DNA of 24,295 nucleotides from Thiotrichales bacterium. Its GTDB lineage: Bacteria > Pseudomonadota > Gammaproteobacteria > Francisellales > CACEW01. The notes beneath the pieces were generated by a model that saw only the letters and a list, made by a program, of their open reading frames with translations, did no database searches and was not told the DNA's origin. How positions within the stretch are numbered: position 1 is the stretch's first letter; every line of letters starts with the position of its first letter. The position numbers were made by a program, and so were the translations under genes. Below are positions 14,631-21,959 of the stretch, piece after piece. Location: NCBI GenBank assembly GCA_947476405.1, contig CANJQG010000026.1:1-24295 (forward strand), read 5' to 3'.

Positions 14631-15001
14631 TCTTAATTGATACCCATATTTTGATTTGGGCCATGGCTTCCCCTGAGAATTTAACGCCTGCTGAACGAAA
14701 TGTGTTGGAAGATATCACGCGGCCTATTTTTGTAAGTGCGGCGAGTATCTGGGAATGCGCGATTAAATGCGGTTTGGGAAAATTAAAGTTGCCCCCTGAT
14801 TTTGAGTCCAGAGTCCAGCAGACGACTGGATATAAAATTGTGCCCATTGATGCTGTAATGGCCTGGAGGGTAAAGGATCTTCCTCAGCATCATGGAGATC
14901 CTTTTGATCGTTTGATTATCGCGACTGCACAAGAAAAACACTTTACTTTAATGACCCGTGATCGTATTTTTGCGCAATATGATGTTTTACTTTGGGAGTA
15001 G
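14627..15001 (+). CDS. vapC: PIN-domain toxin, VapC family
   Basis: This 124-residue ribonuclease toxin has an intact PIN active site: Asp5 in LIDTHILIW, Glu43 in AASIWECAIK, the Asp pair in HHGDPFDRLIIATA, and the late Asp in LMTRDRIF. It belongs to the group with LSPAER-like and LGKLKLP segments that pairs with Phd-like antitoxins (COG3744 type). VapC toxins commonly cut tRNA or rRNA; this target is unknown. Nothing looks broken, so the module is probably functional. The stop is two bases before the tadA ATG, and the tadA ribosome binding site lies within the last toxin codons. Confidence 0.9.
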   Translation: MILIDTHILIWAMASPENLTPAERNVLEDITRPIFVSAASIWECAIKCGLGKLKLPPDFESRVQQTTGYKIVPIDAVMAWRVKDLPQHHGDPFDRLIIATAQEKHFTLMTRDRIFAQYDVLLWE

Positions 15002-15003
15002 TC

Positions 15004-15495
15004 ATGCAGCAGGCCTTAATTGAAGCCAAAGCCGCCTATGATTGTGGAGAAGTTCCTGTTGGCGCGGTTTTAGTTTATGAGGGCGAGATTATTGCACGAG
15101 GCCGTAATCGCATGATTGAGTTGAATGATCCGTCTGCCCATGCAGAAATTCTGACGCTGCGTGAAGCGGGTTCTGCTTTAAGCAATTATCGCCTTCTGGA
15201 TACCACTTTATATGTGACTTTAGAGCCTTGTCTCATGTGTTTTGGGGCTTTGGTGCATGCCCGCATTGGTCGGCTTGTGTTTGCAGCGACTGATCCAAAA
15301 ACAGGGGTTTGTGGCTCAGCCTGCGAGGCGAGAGATTTCCCTTTTTTAAATCACCAATTTGAAATTGAATCTGGTATAATGGCTGAGGAATCCAGTCAGT
15401 TATTAAAACAATTTTTTAAAGAGAAACGTAATGAAAGCTCAAGTCATTTTTACCGATCATGCCGCCTCAAAGGTCAAAAATCTGATCTTAGATGA
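15004..15495 (+). CDS. tadA: tRNA-specific adenosine deaminase TadA
   Basis: TadA deaminates A34 of tRNA-Arg(ACG) to inosine and is normally essential. In 163 residues, the catalytic HAEI (His and Glu) is followed by PCLMC, the zinc cysteines, with VPVGAVLV near the N-terminus and SNYRLLDTTLYVTLEPC in the core. I chose the ATG at 15004 because GGGAG lies 5 bases upstream; a TTG at 14992 inside vapC is the alternative. The C-terminal tail after FFKEKR runs 65 bases into erpA in another frame, an unusually long overlap. It lies directly behind the toxin gene and probably shares its transcript. Confidence 0.94.
   Translation: MQQALIEAKAAYDCGEVPVGAVLVYEGEIIARGRNRMIELNDPSAHAEILTLREAGSALSNYRLLDTTLYVTLEPCLMCFGALVHARIGRLVFAATDPKTGVCGSACEARDFPFLNHQFEIESGIMAEESSQLLKQFFKEKRNESSSHFYRSCRLKGQKSDLR
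15372..15380 (+). promoter_or_regulatory. Possible extended -10 promoter for erpA
   Basis: TGG-TATAAT inside tadA forms an extended -10 element, 50 bases before the erpA ATG. There is no convincing -35. Confidence 0.4.
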
Positions 15496-15763
15496 AGGGA
15501 ATCCTCATTTAAAATTAAGGGTCTATATCACTGGAGGCGGTTGTTCTGGCTATCAGTATGGGTTTACCTTTGACGAAAATAAAGCAGAGGATGATTGGGA
15601 GGTTGAGAATCAAGAGGTGGGTTTATTGATTGATGCCGCCAGTTATACTTTGCTTGAAGGCGCCACGATTGACTATAAAAGTGATGTCAATGGCGAGCAA
15701 TTTATTATCCGAAATCCCAATGCGAAGACGACTTGTGGTTGTGGTTCTTCATTTTCAGCTTGA
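15431..15763 (+). CDS. erpA: Iron-sulfur cluster insertion protein ErpA
   Basis: This 110-residue A-type carrier delivers Fe-S clusters to apoproteins, including isoprenoid-pathway enzymes. It has LKLRVYITGGGCSGYQYGF with the first cluster Cys, and the C-terminal NPNAKTTCGCGSSFSA with the other two. The NPHLKLRVYITGGGCSGYQYGFTFDE stretch (positions 15503-15580) and the closing motif follow ErpA and not IscA or SufA. An AAAGAG ribosome binding site precedes the ATG, which sits within the last 65 bases of tadA. Its 3' end overlaps lptM on the other strand by 9 bases. Confidence 0.94.
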   Translation: MKAQVIFTDHAASKVKNLILDEGNPHLKLRVYITGGGCSGYQYGFTFDENKAEDDWEVENQEVGLLIDAASYTLLEGATIDYKSDVNGEQFIIRNPNAKTTCGCGSSFSA

Positions 15764-15871
15764 AGTGTGGGTTATATTTGGGGCATGAGGTAAATAAAGA
15801 GGGCCTGTTTGTCCGCAGGCATTCAGTAAAAAAGCCAATAAAACCAAGCAGCAATATTGTATAAGTCTCAT
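15755..15871 (-). CDS. lptM: LptM (YifL)-type small lipoprotein
   Basis: This 38-residue lipoprotein opens MRLIQYCCLVLLAFLLNACG, so a hydrophobic signal leads to lipobox LNAC with Cys19. It continues GQTGPLYLP, the hallmark of the LptM/YifL family, whose members read CG..GPLY.P. LptM binds the LptD/LptE outer-membrane LPS translocon and helps its disulfide maturation. The ATG overlaps the ftsB stop as ATGA, with AGGTGA four bases upstream of the start, both inside ftsB. It is the last gene of the rnhB-to-ftsB operon and ends 9 bases inside erpA, transcribed convergently. The short tail after the motif is normal for the family. Confidence 0.87.
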   Translation of the reverse strand: MRLIQYCCLVLLAFLLNACGQTGPLYLPHAPNITHTSS

Positions 15872-16176
15872 TTTATCACCTGATAATAGATTTCGTTTTG
15901 GCCGACTAGGCCGAGCTCCAGGCGTGCACGTGCTGCAATTTCGCTATTGCCGTTCTTGAGGGCCGACACTTTATCGATCAGCTGCTGATTGGCTAAGCGT
16001 AAAGCCTGATTATCCTGAATCACTTTGTATTGTGCGTAATACGTATAAAGGAGGCTTTCAACACTGCCCGTCCCCACCCACAGCGGTAGCTGCAATAGAA
16101 TCAAGACTGCAATCAGAATGTTGATAAACTGTTTGCGCTTGAGAAGCGGTGGGGCGACCGTGCTGGGTGTTGTCAT
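15868..16176 (-). CDS. ftsB: Cell division protein FtsB
   Basis: FtsB is a bitopic divisome protein that forms the FtsQLB complex and activates septal peptidoglycan synthesis. Of 102 residues, a short cytoplasmic start is followed by a membrane helix at about 17-36 (FINILIAVLILLQLPLWVG). A periplasmic coiled coil (YKVIQDNQALRLANQQLIDK, then VSALKNG) follows, and the DivIC-family end EIAARARLELGLVGQNEIYY. The start overlaps the eno stop as ATGA. eno-ftsB is a conserved gammaproteobacterial pair. Confidence 0.92.
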   Translation of the reverse strand: MTTPSTVAPPLLKRKQFINILIAVLILLQLPLWVGTGSVESLLYTYYAQYKVIQDNQALRLANQQLIDKVSALKNGNSEIAARARLELGLVGQNEIYYQVIK

Positions 16177-17444
16177 CTTTGAAAGACCGCTTTTCCGGCA
16201 AACTGTGCATCTTTACCTAATATTTTTTCAATCAAAATCAGGCGATTGTATTTAGCAACGCGATCGGTGCGGGAGAGGGATCCCGTTTTGATTTGCCCTG
16301 CATGGGTTGAAACAGAAAGATCCGCAATCGTGGTATCTTCGGTTTCGCCTGAACGATGCGAAATGACTGTTGTATAGCCCGCACGATGTGCCATATGAAT
16401 GGTTTCTAAAGTTTCGGTTAAGGTCCCAATTTGATTGAGTTTAATCAAAATGGAGTTTCCTATTTTTTCTTCAATGCCTTTCTTGAAAATTTTGGGATTG
16501 GTCACAAAAATATCATCGCCGACGATTTGAATTTTAGAGCCCAATTGATCGGTCATTTTTTTCCAGCCCGCCCAATCACCTTCTGCTAAACCATCCTCAA
16601 TGCTGATGATGGGAAATTTGCTGACCCAATCTGCATAATAGGCAATCATTTCATCTGAGCTTCGCGCTTTGCCTTCAAAATGATAAAGCCCCTCTTTATA
16701 AAACTCAGAGCTGGCTGAATCCAACGCTAAAGCAATCTCTTCACCCGCTTTGTAGCCAGCTTGATGGATGGCTTCCAGAATGGTTTCGACGGCTTCTTCA
16801 TGAGAGCGCAAATTGGGCGCAAAACCCCCTTCATCGCCGACATTGGTGTTATGACCTTTTTTATGTAAGAGCGTTTTTAAAGTATGAAAGACTTCTGTGC
16901 CCATGCGTACTGCTTCAGATAAAGACTCTGCGCCATAAGGAATAATCATGAATTCTTGAAAATCAAGCGGATTGTCAGCATGCGCGCCACCATTAATAAT
17001 ATTCATCATCGGGACGGGTAGGCTCATTTTTCCATCTTGATTTAAATAGCGAAAAAGAGGGAGTTTTGCATCATTGGCTGCTGCGTGCGCCGCTGCGAGA
17101 GATACCGCTAAAATAGCATTGGCCCCTAGCTTGGACTTGTTTTCTGTGCCGTCTAATTCTAGCATGATATGATCAATTTTTGCTTGTTCATTGATTTTGT
17201 GGCCGATTAAAGCAGGGGTGATTTGGTTTTCGATATGCGCAATGGCTTTTTGTACGCCTTTCCCTTGATAGCGTGCAGGGTCTTTATCCCGTAGTTCAAG
17301 GGCTTCGCGTGTTCCTGTAGAGGCGCCAGATGGAACCAAAGCACTTCCTGTGACGCCTGAATTTAAAGTGATTTGGCAGGCAATGGTTGGGTTCCCGCGG
17401 GAATCTAATACTTCATACGCCATCATATCTTTAATCGTTGACAC
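16173..17444 (-). CDS. eno: Enolase
   Basis: Enolase interconverts 2-phosphoglycerate and phosphoenolpyruvate in glycolysis and gluconeogenesis, and can join the RNA degradosome. The protein of 423 residues has EVLDSRGNPT near the start, GDEGGFAPN, the metal ligands in ALDSASSEF, SIEDGLAEGDW and VGDDIFVTNP, and the signature ILIKLNQIGTLTET and SHRSGETEDT. I chose GTG at 17444 because AGGAG lies 8 bases upstream and the protein then begins like other enolases; an ATG at 17492 would overlap kdsA. It starts 23 bases after the kdsA stop. Confidence 0.96.
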   Translation of the reverse strand: MSTIKDMMAYEVLDSRGNPTIACQITLNSGVTGSALVPSGASTGTREALELRDKDPARYQGKGVQKAIAHIENQITPALIGHKINEQAKIDHIMLELDGTENKSKLGANAILAVSLAAAHAAANDAKLPLFRYLNQDGKMSLPVPMMNIINGGAHADNPLDFQEFMIIPYGAESLSEAVRMGTEVFHTLKTLLHKKGHNTNVGDEGGFAPNLRSHEEAVETILEAIHQAGYKAGEEIALALDSASSEFYKEGLYHFEGKARSSDEMIAYYADWVSKFPIISIEDGLAEGDWAGWKKMTDQLGSKIQIVGDDIFVTNPKIFKKGIEEKIGNSILIKLNQIGTLTETLETIHMAHRAGYTTVISHRSGETEDTTIADLSVSTHAGQIKTGSLSRTDRVAKYNRLILIEKILGKDAQFAGKAVFQR

Positions 17445-17467
17445 GCTTTTTTCTCCTAAGGTTAAAA

Positions 17468-18307
17468 CTAAATTGATAAATTTTCTTGCCAAAGCTGGCG
17501 TGATTTTACGACATCATCCAGGGATTTAAGGAGGGTCAGTAATCGCTCCATCTCAGAAAGGGGCCAGGAATTGGGGCCATCGCTTAAGGCTTGAGCAGGA
17601 TTAGGGTGGGTTTCCATAAACAAGCCTGAGATGCCCGCAGCCACAGCCGCACGCGCTAAAACAGGAATCATCTCGCGATTGCCCCCCGTTGTAGTGCCAT
17701 TTCCTCCTGGTTGTTGCACAGAATGAGTCGCATCAAACACAACCGGTGCGCCGGTTTCACGCATGATCGCGAGCCCGCGCATATCCACAACCAGGGTATT
17801 ATAACCAAAGGACACCCCGCGTTCACACGCCATGACCTGATGATTGCCAACTTCATGCATTTTATGGATGACGTTTTTCATATCCCAAGGCGCTAAAAAT
17901 TGTCCCTTCTTGATATTGACGGGTAGGCCCGTGCGCGCGACATTTTGCATAAAATTAGTTTGACGGCATAAAAACGCAGGCGTTTGCAATACATCCACAA
18001 CCGAAGCCACTTCATTCAGCGGGGTATCTTCGTGCACATCGGTTAAGACGGGGACTTTAATCTGTGACTTCACTTTTTGTAAAATCTGTAAGCCTTTTTC
18101 AATTCCTGGACCCCGAAAAGTTTCGCTGGAAGTGCGGTTGGCCTTATCAAAAGAACTTTTAAAAATAAAAGGAATTTTAAGGCGATCGGTTATTTCTTTG
18201 AGTGCGCCTGCAGTATCTAAAATCAAGCCCTCGCTTTCGATGACGCAGGGTCCTGCAATTAAGAAAAAAGGCTGATCCAGCCCGACATTAAAATGACAGA
18301 GTTTCAT
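17468..18307 (-). CDS. kdsA: 3-deoxy-D-manno-octulosonate 8-phosphate synthase (KdsA)
   Basis: KdsA condenses arabinose-5-phosphate with phosphoenolpyruvate to give Kdo-8-phosphate for the LPS core. In 279 residues, LIAGPCVIES is near the start, FKSSFDKANRTS and RGPGIEKGL follow, then FLCRQT, and VVFDATHSVQQPGG with METHPNP. Cys21 in AGPC, where E. coli has Asn, marks the metal-dependent class. I chose the ATG at 18307, where the conserved protein starts (MKLCHFNVGL); an upstream ATG at 18379 lies in ruvB and adds an unlikely leader. The ribosome binding site is weak. The gene follows ruvB by 40 bases. Confidence 0.94.
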   Translation of the reverse strand: MKLCHFNVGLDQPFFLIAGPCVIESEGLILDTAGALKEITDRLKIPFIFKSSFDKANRTSSETFRGPGIEKGLQILQKVKSQIKVPVLTDVHEDTPLNEVASVVDVLQTPAFLCRQTNFMQNVARTGLPVNIKKGQFLAPWDMKNVIHKMHEVGNHQVMACERGVSFGYNTLVVDMRGLAIMRETGAPVVFDATHSVQQPGGNGTTTGGNREMIPVLARAAVAAGISGLFMETHPNPAQALSDGPNSWPLSEMERLLTLLKSLDDVVKSRQLWQENLSI

Positions 18308-18347
18308 GACAATACGCTCGTTGAGTGAGAATGGGGCGATTTTAGCA

Positions 18348-19373
18348 CTATGATGGTTTAAACTCAATCTCGCGATCAAAGTGAAGATAAGTCTTCAGGC
18401 TGGCGACGCGTCCTCTGGGGGTGCGTGTTACAAAACCTTGTTGAAGGAGATAGGGCTCGACGACATCTTCGATGGTGCCGCGTTCCTCACCGATGGCGGC
18501 GGCGATGCTGTCCAGGCCGACCGGGCCGCCTCCAAATTTATCTATGATGGTCAGTAAAAATTTATGATCCATGATGTCCAAGCCTTCGCGATCGACTTTT
18601 AAGACGTCGAGGGCGTGATCAGCAACGGCTTTGTCGATGAGGCCATTGCCTTCGACTTCTGCAAAATCACGCACTCGGCGTAATAAGCGGTTGGCGATTC
18701 GCGGGGTTCCGCGCGAGCGCTTTGCAATTTCAAAAGCGCCGTCTGAATCAATTTGTAATTTCAAAATCTGGCAGGAGCGCGTGATAATTTTTTGTAAATC
18801 GGGAATCGAATAAAATTCTAGGCGCAATACGATGCCAAAACGATCTCGCAGGGGGGAGGTCAGCAAGCCTGCGCGCGTTGTCGCACCAATCAGGGTAAAG
18901 GGTTGAAGATCCACTTTGATCGAACGGGCAGCAGGACCTTCGCCAATCATGATATCCAGCTGATAGTCTTCCATCGCAGGATAGAGAATTTCCTCGACAA
19001 TTGGGCTCAAGCGATGAATTTCATCGATAAATAACACATCATTGGCTTGAAGATTGGTCAGGAGTGCAGCCACATCACCTGGTTTTTCGAGAACAGGTCC
19101 CGAAGTATGTTTAATCTGCACACCCATTTCATTGGCAATAATATGCGAAAGCGTCGTTTTGCCTAAGCCAGGAGGGCCAAAAATTAAAGTGTGATCCAAT
19201 GCCTCGCCGCGTTTTTTGGCAGCAGCGATAAAAATCTGCAATTGTTCGCAGGCGCTCGGCTGACCTTCATAGTCGCTTAGTTTTTTAGGGCGAATAGCCC
19301 GATCGACCAGAATATCTTCCGGTTGTTCCCGTGGGGTGATCAGGCGTTCTTGTTGTTCATCAAATTCAATCAT
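18348..19373 (-). CDS. ruvB: Holliday junction branch migration ATPase RuvB
   Basis: RuvB is the AAA+ motor that drives branch migration with RuvA. In 341 residues, Walker A GPPGLGKT is at 66-73, Walker B DVLFIDEIHRLSP further on, sensor 1 LIGATTRAGLLTSPLRDRFG, and the C-terminal winged helix contains EPYLLQQGFVTRTPRGR. The usual YIGQ near residue 37 reads YEGQ. The start overlaps hemH by 8 bases. ruvA and ruvC are not in the window, so ruvB is split from its usual partners here. Confidence 0.96.
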   Translation of the reverse strand: MIEFDEQQERLITPREQPEDILVDRAIRPKKLSDYEGQPSACEQLQIFIAAAKKRGEALDHTLIFGPPGLGKTTLSHIIANEMGVQIKHTSGPVLEKPGDVAALLTNLQANDVLFIDEIHRLSPIVEEILYPAMEDYQLDIMIGEGPAARSIKVDLQPFTLIGATTRAGLLTSPLRDRFGIVLRLEFYSIPDLQKIITRSCQILKLQIDSDGAFEIAKRSRGTPRIANRLLRRVRDFAEVEGNGLIDKAVADHALDVLKVDREGLDIMDHKFLLTIIDKFGGGPVGLDSIAAAIGEERGTIEDVVEPYLLQQGFVTRTPRGRVASLKTYLHFDREIEFKPS

Positions 19374-20343
19374 GGTTGTGATTATACGGATTTTTTTGGA
19401 CTAACTCCAGCAGCAATGCAATATGGGCTGCATTTTGATTTAAACAGGGAATATAATCAAACTGCTGGCCCCCTGCATTTAAAAACAGTTGGCGGTAATT
19501 GATGTTGATTTCTTCGAGCGTTTCAAGGCAATCACAGGCGAATCCAGGGCAAATGACCTGAATCTTTTTTGTTTCCGATTGAGCTAAATGAATCAGGGCA
19601 TGATCGGTATACGGCTGAAGCCAGGGCTCAAAACCCACGCGAGATTGAAAGGTCATGATATATTCATCAGGCTTTAGATTTAAGGCTTCAGTGAGGAGCT
19701 GGGTGGTGCGCTGGCATTGTGAAAAATAAGGATCGCCTTGCGTAATATAGCGCTGAGGTAGGCCGTGAAAGGAGAGCATCAATTTGTCTGCGCGCCCGTT
19801 TTTTTGCCAAAATGATAAAACAGATTCTTTTAAGGCGGCAATATACAGGGGGTGATCATGATAATCACGAATCAAATGAATTTCGGGGAGGGCGGGGCAG
19901 CGGCGTAACGCCGTCATGACGGCTTCAAAGGTGGTCGCGGTCGTGGTTGCTGAGTATTGCGGATAAAGTGGCAGCACAATCAAGCGTTCTATATTGGCTT
20001 TGCGCAGTGCTAATAGGGCGTGTTTAAGGCTGGGCTGAGCATAACGCATGCCCAAAGCGATCGGCGTGTCAGGCAGTGTTTTTTGTAATGCCTCTGCCAC
20101 CGCCTGGCTGTGAACCAGCAGCGGCGAGCCTTCAGGGGTCCAGACTTTTTGATAATTGCGGGCGGAGCGCTTGGGGCGGATATTCAGAATAATGAAGTTC
20201 AAAATCGGCCACCATTTCCAGCGAGGGAGATCAATCACCCGCGGGTCGGATAAAAATTCTTTTAAATAAGCGCGGACGGCTTTCTGTGTTGGGGCAACAG
20301 GGGTGCCTAAATTGCTGATGAGAATGCCGGTTTTTTTATTCAT
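19366..20343 (-). CDS. hemH: Ferrochelatase
   Basis: HemH inserts ferrous iron into protoporphyrin IX, the last step of haem synthesis. In 325 residues the family features are GILISNLGTP at the start, LPLYPQYSATTTAT, the catalytic His193 in SFHGLP, FQSRVG(F)EPWL(Q)P and Glu274 in DCLETLEEI. The sequence CPGFACDCLETLEE carries closely spaced cysteines but no C-terminal iron-sulfur cluster extension. Its start overlaps the rnhB stop as ATGA. In the operon it sits between ribonuclease and recombination genes, which is a co-transcription link and not a pathway link. Confidence 0.95.
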   Translation of the reverse strand: MNKKTGILISNLGTPVAPTQKAVRAYLKEFLSDPRVIDLPRWKWWPILNFIILNIRPKRSARNYQKVWTPEGSPLLVHSQAVAEALQKTLPDTPIALGMRYAQPSLKHALLALRKANIERLIVLPLYPQYSATTTATTFEAVMTALRRCPALPEIHLIRDYHDHPLYIAALKESVLSFWQKNGRADKLMLSFHGLPQRYITQGDPYFSQCQRTTQLLTEALNLKPDEYIMTFQSRVGFEPWLQPYTDHALIHLAQSETKKIQVICPGFACDCLETLEEININYRQLFLNAGGQQFDYIPCLNQNAAHIALLLELVQKNPYNHNHD

Positions 20344-20936
20344 AATAGCGCCTTAATGGGTGAGAAAGTAATGCGGTGAATGGGAGTAACACCTAATATT
20401 TTAAGGGCCTCCAGATGCTGTTTAGTGCCATAGCCTGCGTGATTTTTAAAGCCGTAGCCAGGATAGGTTTCATCCATTTCATCCATCAGGCGATCTCGAT
20501 AGACTTTCGCTAAAATAGAGGCAGCAGAAATAGCGGGGACCAGGCTGTCTCCTTGAATAATCGCCTCGCTCTCCATGCTGACTTTAGGGCAGAAAGTGCC
20601 ATCCACCTTGATTTTGTGGGGTTGAATAGGAAGGGCTTCTACCGCACGTTTCATGGCGAGCAAGGAGGCTTGTAGAATATTGATGGCATCAATTTCAGCG
20701 ACAGAAGCTTCGGCAATAGCATAGCTGTAGGCTTTTTCACAGATTTCGATAAACAGCCGTTCACGTTTTTTAGCAGATATTTTTTTGGAATCATTTAAGC
20801 CCGGAATCGGTTTAGAGGGGTCCAGAATCACGGCGGCGGCCACAACAGGTCCTGCTAATGGGCCTCGGCCTGCTTCGTCTACGCCAGCGATTAATAGGGG
20901 TTCTGCTTGGTCAAAAAGATCAGTTTGGTTTATCAT
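20340..20936 (-). CDS. rnhB: Ribonuclease HII
   Basis: RNase HII nicks RNA-DNA hybrids and misincorporated ribonucleotides. The catalytic set is Asp20 and Glu21 in AGVDEAGRG, Asp112 in KVDG and Asp130 in IQGDSLVPAISAAS, with the final HRITFSP. I chose ATG at 20936, which gives 198 residues, the family norm. A longer form from 20984 would overlap the divergent dapF start. It is the first gene of the minus-strand operon running through hemH, ruvB, kdsA, eno, ftsB and lptM. Confidence 0.94.
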   Translation of the reverse strand: MINQTDLFDQAEPLLIAGVDEAGRGPLAGPVVAAAVILDPSKPIPGLNDSKKISAKKRERLFIEICEKAYSYAIAEASVAEIDAINILQASLLAMKRAVEALPIQPHKIKVDGTFCPKVSMESEAIIQGDSLVPAISAASILAKVYRDRLMDEMDETYPGYGFKNHAGYGTKQHLEALKILGVTPIHRITFSPIKALL

Positions 20937-20973
20937 ATCCGCATTATTGTAAGAATGATTGAGGCTGGGCGCA

Positions 20974-21678
20974 ATGGCGGTCATCTATTTATATGATGCA
21001 AATGGGAATATTCTTTGGTTGACGGAGGCAATTCATTTTGATTTTGAGCATTACTCGCGGATGGCAAAAGAAATATGCGTAGAGGAAGGCGATGGTTTAT
21101 TGGTTTTTAATCCGGAAACGCATGCAGTGCGGATTATCAATCAAGATGGAACAGATGGCGAATTTTGTGGAAATGGCTTGCAGGCAGCGGCGTTTCATGC
21201 GGGTCAGTCCTCCATGGATTTGATGATGGGGGGGCGGCTGATTCAAACGATGAGTGAGGGGCACCGCGTAAAGATTTTGTTAGACGCCAATCCAGGCTTG
21301 CCTCAGCGCGTAGAATGGCGCGGTGTGATAGCCTATGCCCTCAATATGCCGAATCCGCATTGTGTTTTTATCAATCCTCCCTCCGAATGGCAATTGGAAA
21401 AAGAGGGGGCAGCCTGTTGTATTGAATGGCATACCAATGTCGAATGGGTGAGGCGTGAAGCAGATTTTTTTGAGGTCAGTGTCTATGAGCGCGGTGCAGG
21501 AATCACGGCAGCATGCGGCTCAGGAGCGCTTGCGGTCTTCACGGTTCTGCATGCGTTGGATCAGGTTCGTGATAGGGGTAAAATCAAAATGCAGGGGGGA
21601 ATCTTGACAGTCGAAGCGATTGGCTCTAAACTGAGCCTCCAAGGGCACGTTCGCCTCTTAAAATCAAAAGTGATCTAA
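20974..21678 (+). CDS. dapF: Diaminopimelate epimerase (DapF-like), short and divergent
   Basis: This DapF-fold protein is predicted to convert LL- to meso-diaminopimelate for lysine and peptidoglycan. It keeps the two catalytic cysteines, Cys65 in FCGNG and Cys181 in AACGSGA, with NPHCVFI, NVEWV and YERGAG. It has 234 residues against about 275 usually. The N-terminal GLGNDF segment, with a substrate-binding Asn, is missing because an in-frame stop lies 15 bases before the ATG. GAG.T in the second signature is GAGIT where relatives have GET. ATG at 20974 has GAGG upstream; a TTG at 20959 is the alternative. It may be functional but relaxed, or a paralogue with another substrate. Confidence 0.75.
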   Translation: MAVIYLYDANGNILWLTEAIHFDFEHYSRMAKEICVEEGDGLLVFNPETHAVRIINQDGTDGEFCGNGLQAAAFHAGQSSMDLMMGGRLIQTMSEGHRVKILLDANPGLPQRVEWRGVIAYALNMPNPHCVFINPPSEWQLEKEGAACCIEWHTNVEWVRREADFFEVSVYERGAGITAACGSGALAVFTVLHALDQVRDRGKIKMQGGILTVEAIGSKLSLQGHVRLLKSKVI

Positions 21679-21680
21679 AA

Positions 21681-21950
21681 ATGCATCCATCCCGTAAAGT
21701 CTATCATTATCGTAAGCAGAATGAAAATCAGGCTGTGCCCGCTGCGCCTATTTCACCTGAACTCAAGATTCCTGAGTCGATTAAAGCACTCTGGGAGCAG
21801 AAAAAAGTCCTTCAGAAAAAAATTCACGAAATCGACAATCGCCTTCGTTTTGGCTATAGCGAAGCCTTGTATGATTACAAGGTGGCCTTGATTCGCGATG
21901 ATGTGATTTTGGCTTGTCAAATTAATGCGATTTTGCTTTCAACTGTATAG
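21681..21950 (+). CDS. Small protein of unknown function behind dapF
   Basis: An 89-residue protein starts 2 bases after the dapF stop, so it is probably co-transcribed. The first 30 residues are polar and proline-containing (MHPSRKVYHYRKQ, then PAAPISPEL). Residues about 33-60 form a charged amphipathic helix (IKALWEQKKVLQKKIHEIDN), and the C-terminal half has aliphatic-rich segments (YKVALIRDDVILACQINAILL). There is no signal peptide, cysteine motif or nucleotide-binding motif. I recognise no family. Tight spacing and an ordinary composition make it a likely real gene. Confidence 0.55.
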   Translation: MHPSRKVYHYRKQNENQAVPAAPISPELKIPESIKALWEQKKVLQKKIHEIDNRLRFGYSEALYDYKVALIRDDVILACQINAILLSTV

Positions 21951-21959
21951 GAAATTTGT

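Noticed and set aside
15803..15820. Hairpin GCCTG-CAGGC between erpA and ftsB as a terminator
   Set aside because: It lies within lptM coding sequence, the stem is only 5 bases, and no T-run follows directly.
18308..18379. Longer KdsA start
   Set aside because: It would lie in ruvB and add a leader not found in KdsA proteins; the conserved protein starts at 18307.
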